A DNA stretch of 64,000 nt from assembly GCF_001742165.1 (NCBI RefSeq), contig NZ_CP016443.1:930001-994000 (forward strand). The letters run 5' to 3'. The DNA is from Burkholderia stabilis (GTDB taxonomy: Bacteria; Pseudomonadota; Gammaproteobacteria; Burkholderiales; Burkholderiaceae). Shown here in pieces: positions 60,880 to 64,000 of the stretch; the first letter of the stretch is position 1, and each line of letters opens with the position of its first letter. The notes under the pieces were generated by a model that ran no database searches, had not been told where the DNA came from, and saw only the letters and a list, made by a program, of their open reading frames with translations. The position numbers and the translations under genes were made by a program.

Positions 60880-61824
60880 ATGACTGAACAAATATCGTCC
60901 GCATTGGTACCGTTTTTCTTTTCGATCGCAATGGGCTATTTCGCCGGAAGAACTCATGCCGGAAACATGCCCGTCGTGTCGATCAACAAGATGCTGGTCG
61001 ACTATGCGCTGCCATTCGCGCTGTTCGTCTATACCGCGAAGATGCCGCGCGCGGAACTGGTGAGCCATCTGGTTCCCGTGGCCGTCATCGTGATCTTCAT
61101 GCTCGTGCCGTATTTCGCGTCGCTCGTCTTGTCGAAGCATGTCTTTCATGTTGATCCGAGTCGTTCCGCCGTGCGTGCGGTGACGGTTGGCATGCCGAAC
61201 TTTGCAGCCGTCGGCCTGCCGCTTCTCGTCGCCGTGTACGGCGAGTCGAGCACATTGACGGTCGCGTTCGCGATCACCGTCGCATCGATCGTGATGTCTC
61301 CTGCGTGCCTGATTCTGCTCGAGCGCGCCCGCGGCGCCCAACACGCGCGCCAGCCGGATGCGCAACCGCTCGCCGGCGCGCTGCTCAGTACCTTCCTGAA
61401 GCCGGTTGTCCTGGCGCCGCTCGGGGGGATTGCCTTCTCCGTTCTCGGATGGCGCCTGCCGACGCTGATCGCCCAATCGCTGGGCATCATCGGCGGAACG
61501 ACGGCGGGCCTCGCGTTGTTCTCCACCGGCCTCATCCTTGCCACCCTGCCGATCCGGCTGAACGCGGAGGTCGGTGTTGCGCTGTTGCTCGGCCACATCG
61601 TGCAGCCGCTGCTCGCATGGTTCTGCGTCCGCCTCTTCTCCGTGCCGGCACCGATGGCCGGGCAACTCGTGCTGCTGGCGGCGATACCATGCGGCTCCTT
61701 CGGCATCCTGTTCGGCCTCGGCTACGACATCGACGATCCGACCGCGGGCGCGACGTTGGTCGCGTCGAGCATCCTGTCGGCGGTGACACTGACGATCACG
61801 ATCTCGCTGCTCCGCTTCGTCTAG
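60880..61824 (+). CDS. AEC family (auxin efflux carrier-like) transporter
   Basis: The 314-residue membrane protein has ten hydrophobic helices arranged as two five-helix halves (LVPFFFSIAMGYFAGRTHAG; MLVDYALPFALFVYTA; LLAAIPCGSFGILFGLGYD). AEC proteins are secondary carriers for malate, malonate and other carboxylates. It is likely to move the acid substrate of the surrounding catabolic genes, in a direction not decided by sequence. Its upstream region carries the shared GC-rich palindrome. Confidence 0.88.
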   Translation: MTEQISSALVPFFFSIAMGYFAGRTHAGNMPVVSINKMLVDYALPFALFVYTAKMPRAELVSHLVPVAVIVIFMLVPYFASLVLSKHVFHVDPSRSAVRAVTVGMPNFAAVGLPLLVAVYGESSTLTVAFAITVASIVMSPACLILLERARGAQHARQPDAQPLAGALLSTFLKPVVLAPLGGIAFSVLGWRLPTLIAQSLGIIGGTTAGLALFSTGLILATLPIRLNAEVGVALLLGHIVQPLLAWFCVRLFSVPAPMAGQLVLLAAIPCGSFGILFGLGYDIDDPTAGATLVASSILSAVTLTITISLLRFV

Positions 61825-61908
61825 ACGCACCGCGCTTTCAGGGCCGCCGGCAACATGCATCCCTACATGGCGGACACGCTCGCCGGCGGTTGCGTTCGTT
61901 CGCGCCGC

Positions 61909-62694
61909 TCACCGCTTGCCGCCTACGGTGCGTTCCCATGCGGCAGCCTGCTCGTCGCGCACGAGCTGCCCGGCGGACTCGGGCTTGACGGTACGATACG
62001 ACGGCGCCTCCGCCTCGATCACCGTGACGATGGCGTCGATCATTTCAGCGGGATCGTGTTGCCGATTCAGTTCGCGCGTCGGCCAGTGAGCGACCACGCG
62101 CTCGCCCTGGTCCCACCATTGATCCATGCTTTCCATGCCGGTGTCGTTGAAGCCGGTGCGATAGGCGCCGGGATTGATCGTCACGACTTCGACGCCATAG
62201 GGCTTCAGCTCCTCCTCCATCGCCGAGCAGATGCCTTCGACGGCATGCTTCGACGCGGCGTAGGCGCCGTCGAACGGCACCTTGACGAGTCCCGCGACCG
62301 ACGACATCCAGACGATCCGGCCATGCCCGCGCACGACCATCCTGCGCGCGAATCCCTGCGCGACTTCGAGCGCCGCAAAGACGTTCGTTTCGAACACCGA
62401 GCGAAACACGGATATCGGAATCTCCACAAGCGGGCCGGATTCCATGATGGCCGCGTTGTTCAGCAGGACATCGACGTCGTGCGGCAATGCATGCGCACGA
62501 TCGATTTCGTTTGTCACATCGAACTTGATGACCTGCATGTCCACACCGCGCGCCTTGGCCTCCTGCCGCAGCGCCCAGACCTGCGGCCAGATCTGGCCAC
62601 ACGCGATCACGCGATGCCCGCGTTCGGCAAGCGCGAACGCGACCCCTCGCCCGAATCCGGACCCCGCACCGGTTATCAACACCGTTCTGGTCAT
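61909..62694 (-). CDS. SDR family oxidoreductase
   Basis: The 261-residue protein is a classical SDR: cofactor motif LITGAGSGFGRGVAFALAER, NNAA (DVLLNNAAIMES), catalytic Ser in WMSSVAGLVKV and YxxxK in YAASKHAVEG, with NPGAYRTGF after. GGGAGGCAGC precedes ATG 62694. It converges with the AEC gene and is divergent from the MDR gene at 63267. The region upstream holds the third GC-rich palindrome. Substrate unknown. Confidence 0.9.
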   Translation of the reverse strand: MTRTVLITGAGSGFGRGVAFALAERGHRVIACGQIWPQVWALRQEAKARGVDMQVIKFDVTNEIDRAHALPHDVDVLLNNAAIMESGPLVEIPISVFRSVFETNVFAALEVAQGFARRMVVRGHGRIVWMSSVAGLVKVPFDGAYAASKHAVEGICSAMEEELKPYGVEVVTINPGAYRTGFNDTGMESMDQWWDQGERVVAHWPTRELNRQHDPAEMIDAIVTVIEAEAPSYRTVKPESAGQLVRDEQAAAWERTVGGKR

Positions 62695-62790
62695 GCTGCC
62701 TCCCGTTCGCGACACGATGATTGCGCCGGCCGGACCGACCCGGACGGCTACCTTGCCGACTACCTTACGGCGTTTCACGCAGCCGACGTG

Positions 62791-62807
62791 CCCCCCGAAT
62801 GGGGAGG
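62791..62807. promoter_or_regulatory. GC-rich palindrome, copy 3 (CCCCCC-GAATG-GGGAGG)
   Basis: On the minus strand it reads CCTCCC-CATTC-GGGGGG, matching the CCYCCC-N5-GGGGG(G) design of copies 1 and 2. It is 97 bases upstream of the SDR gene. Confidence 0.5.
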
Positions 62808-62994
62808 CGGCCCGCCTCGCTGCCGAGGTTCGGACGCGGCCGCACGCCGTCGTTTACCGGCACGGCCGATCCCGGCGAGCGCCTTATGGGACGGCCTTTG
62901 CGACGAACGGATGCCCGGTTCGCCGTTGCCCGGCGCGCCTCGTCGATCACACGCAGGGCAGCTCACGGAGCGCGAAATCGCACGGCACACGCTC

Positions 62995-63009
62995 TAGACG
63001 ACTGGTCTA
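62995..63009. promoter_or_regulatory. TAGAC-N5-GTCTA operator copy 1
   Basis: The palindrome TAGACGACTGGTCTA sits midway between the divergent SDR and MDR genes. The identical 15-mer, with CTAGACGACTGGTCTACT in common, recurs at 63137. The size and symmetry suit a TetR-family repressor. Confidence 0.7.
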
Positions 63010-63136
63010 CTCGATCGTATGATCCGCCTCACGGTTCGACCTGTTGGTCGGCCCTCGCATTCATGCGATGAATGACGCGACCCGGCGCATCCCTGCAGGC
63101 CATGACCTGCGACGTTGCCTGCAAGTGTCCAAGCCC

Positions 63137-63151
63137 TAGACGACTGGTCTA
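63137..63151. promoter_or_regulatory. TAGAC-N5-GTCTA operator copy 2
   Basis: This is an exact second copy of the 15-base palindrome, 142 bases from the first and 115 bases upstream of the MDR start, probably next to its promoter. Confidence 0.7.
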
Positions 63152-63266
63152 CTTTTCGTATGCGACATGCCATGGCACGTCGTCCCGCGCATCACGACCG
63201 TCACGCGAAAAACCCGCCGCCACCCTGCACGTTCCGGGCGGCGACACCGTCACACAGAGGTTACCC

Positions 63267-64000
63267 ATGCCGCAGTCCCCATCCGTCAATCGCCGGGTCG
63301 TCCTGGCCGGCCGCCCCGTCGGCGCGCCGGCAGCACACAACTTCCGGCTCGAAACCACGGCAGTACCGACGCCCGCCGAAGGCGAAGTCCTGCTGCAGAC
63401 GCTTTACCTGTCGCTCGATCCGTACATGCGGTGGCGCATGAGCGACGCGCCGTCCTACGCGCCGCCGGTTGCGCTCGGCGACACGATGGTTGGCGGCACC
63501 GTCAGCCGCGTCATTGCCTCGAAGCATCCCGCATTTGCGGTTGGCGAACTGGTGCTGGGCGAAAGCGGCTGGCAGGACTACACGTGCTCCGACGGCACGG
63601 ATCTCATGCCGCTCGGCACGGATCTCGAACACCCGTCCCACGCACTCGGCGTGCTTGGCATGCCGGGCTTCACCGCCTATACGGGCCTGCTGCAGATCGG
63701 GCAACCGAAACCGGGCGAAACGGTCGTCGTCGCGGCGGCGAGCGGGGCGGTCGGCGCCGTCGTCGGCCAGATCGCGAAACTGAAAGGCTGCCGCGTCGTC
63801 GGCATTGCGGGAGACGCGGAGAAATGCCGGTACGTCACCGGGACGCTCGGCTTCGACGTGTGCCTCGATCGGCGGGCGCCCGATCTTGCCCGGCAGCTCG
63901 CGCAAGCCTGCCCCGACGGCATCGACGTCTACTTCGAGAACGTCGGCGGTGCGATTTTCGACGCCGTGCTGCCGCTCCTCAACGTCGGCGCACGCGTGCC
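63267..64000 (+). CDS. NADP-dependent medium-chain oxidoreductase (3' end outside window)
   Basis: The first 244 residues of an MDR protein are visible: RRVVLAGRPVGAPAAHNFRL, LYLSLDPYMRWRMSDAPSYA, LGMPGFTAYTGL, VVVAAASGAVGAVVGQIAKL and IDVYFENVGGAIFDAVL. It is of the same zinc-free CurA-like group as the protein at 58928 but clearly diverged. AGAGG precedes ATG 63267. Two identical TetR-type operators lie upstream, so it is probably repressed and induced by a reactive enone or quinone. The regulator itself is not in the window. Confidence 0.9.
   Translation, partial: MPQSPSVNRRVVLAGRPVGAPAAHNFRLETTAVPTPAEGEVLLQTLYLSLDPYMRWRMSDAPSYAPPVALGDTMVGGTVSRVIASKHPAFAVGELVLGESGWQDYTCSDGTDLMPLGTDLEHPSHALGVLGMPGFTAYTGLLQIGQPKPGETVVVAAASGAVGAVVGQIAKLKGCRVVGIAGDAEKCRYVTGTLGFDVCLDRRAPDLARQLAQACPDGIDVYFENVGGAIFDAVLPLLNVGARV

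Noticed and set aside
1..64000. CRISPR arrays, tRNA, rRNA, integrase and complete insertion sequences
   Set aside because: I found no regularly spaced repeats, no cloverleaf or rRNA-like sequence, and no intact transposase or integrase on either strand.

Overview
The window is GC-rich DNA (GC-ending codons almost throughout) that reads like a Burkholderia replicon, most likely the Burkholderia cepacia complex. The support is the density of LysR-type regulators, two Burkholderia-type trimeric porins, a DUF3331-like protein, a short H-NS paralogue, and Tat-exported lipoprotein and dehydrogenase genes. I see no rRNA, tRNA, ribosomal, replication or cell-division housekeeping genes. That fits a secondary chromosome rich in accessory metabolism, but this is an inference.

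Layout. 1-9.8 kb: a MocR regulator (cut by the window edge) divergent from a YdeP-type molybdopterin oxidoreductase and a bestrophin, a FUSC exporter with a divergent LysR, and a DHA2 efflux pump behind a long structured leader. 9.9-15.6 kb: a small exported protein, a lipoprotein, an orphan peptide-binding protein, an Nramp Mn/Fe transporter and a Tat-exported bicupin of the oxalate decarboxylase family with an AT-rich promoter region. 16.2-23.1 kb: an RpiR regulator, a VanX-type D-Ala-D-Ala dipeptidase and a complete dipeptide ABC transporter in one operon. 23.2-28.6 kb: a GlsB/YeaQ membrane protein, a miniature pilin-like protein, a LysR gene downstream of a class A beta-lactamase homologue whose catalytic residues are replaced, an NlpD-like LysM/LytM lipoprotein, and another LysR with a SnoaL-like protein. 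29-31.7 kb: a 726-residue lipoprotein behind a strong promoter overlapped by a perfect LacI-type operator.

31.8-44.9 kb: a frameshifted TauE/SafE permease, aldo/keto reductase/LysR, porin, OpgC acyltransferase, esterase, FAD monooxygenase/LysR, an SDR, an alpha/beta hydrolase divergent from an XRE-cupin regulator with three copies of one operator between them, and an H-NS paralogue. 45.1-51.8 kb: a TetR gene with two matching operators, then a divergent amino-sugar block made of a GntR regulator and MurQ etherase on one side and a PTS EIIBC, a porin and a secreted protein of unknown family on the other. 52.1-64 kb: a catabolic block with a Tat-exported enoyl-CoA hydratase (frameshifted), a three-subunit Tat/GMC/cytochrome c periplasmic dehydrogenase, an FAH-family hydrolase, two medium-chain reductases, an antibiotic-biosynthesis-monooxygenase-fold protein, an AEC transporter and an SDR. 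GC-rich palindromes of the same design recur upstream of three of its transcription units.

Themes. Several loci converge on recovery or sensing of cell-wall material: D-Ala-D-Ala uptake and cleavage, MurNAc-6-P etherase with PTS, a beta-lactamase pseudoenzyme, and an NlpD-like amidase activator. The most unusual item is the intact but catalytically stripped class A beta-lactamase homologue at 25159-26058. Three apparent single-base frameshifts (TauE, TetR 5' end, enoyl-CoA hydratase) lie at or near short homopolymers and may be real or assembly errors.
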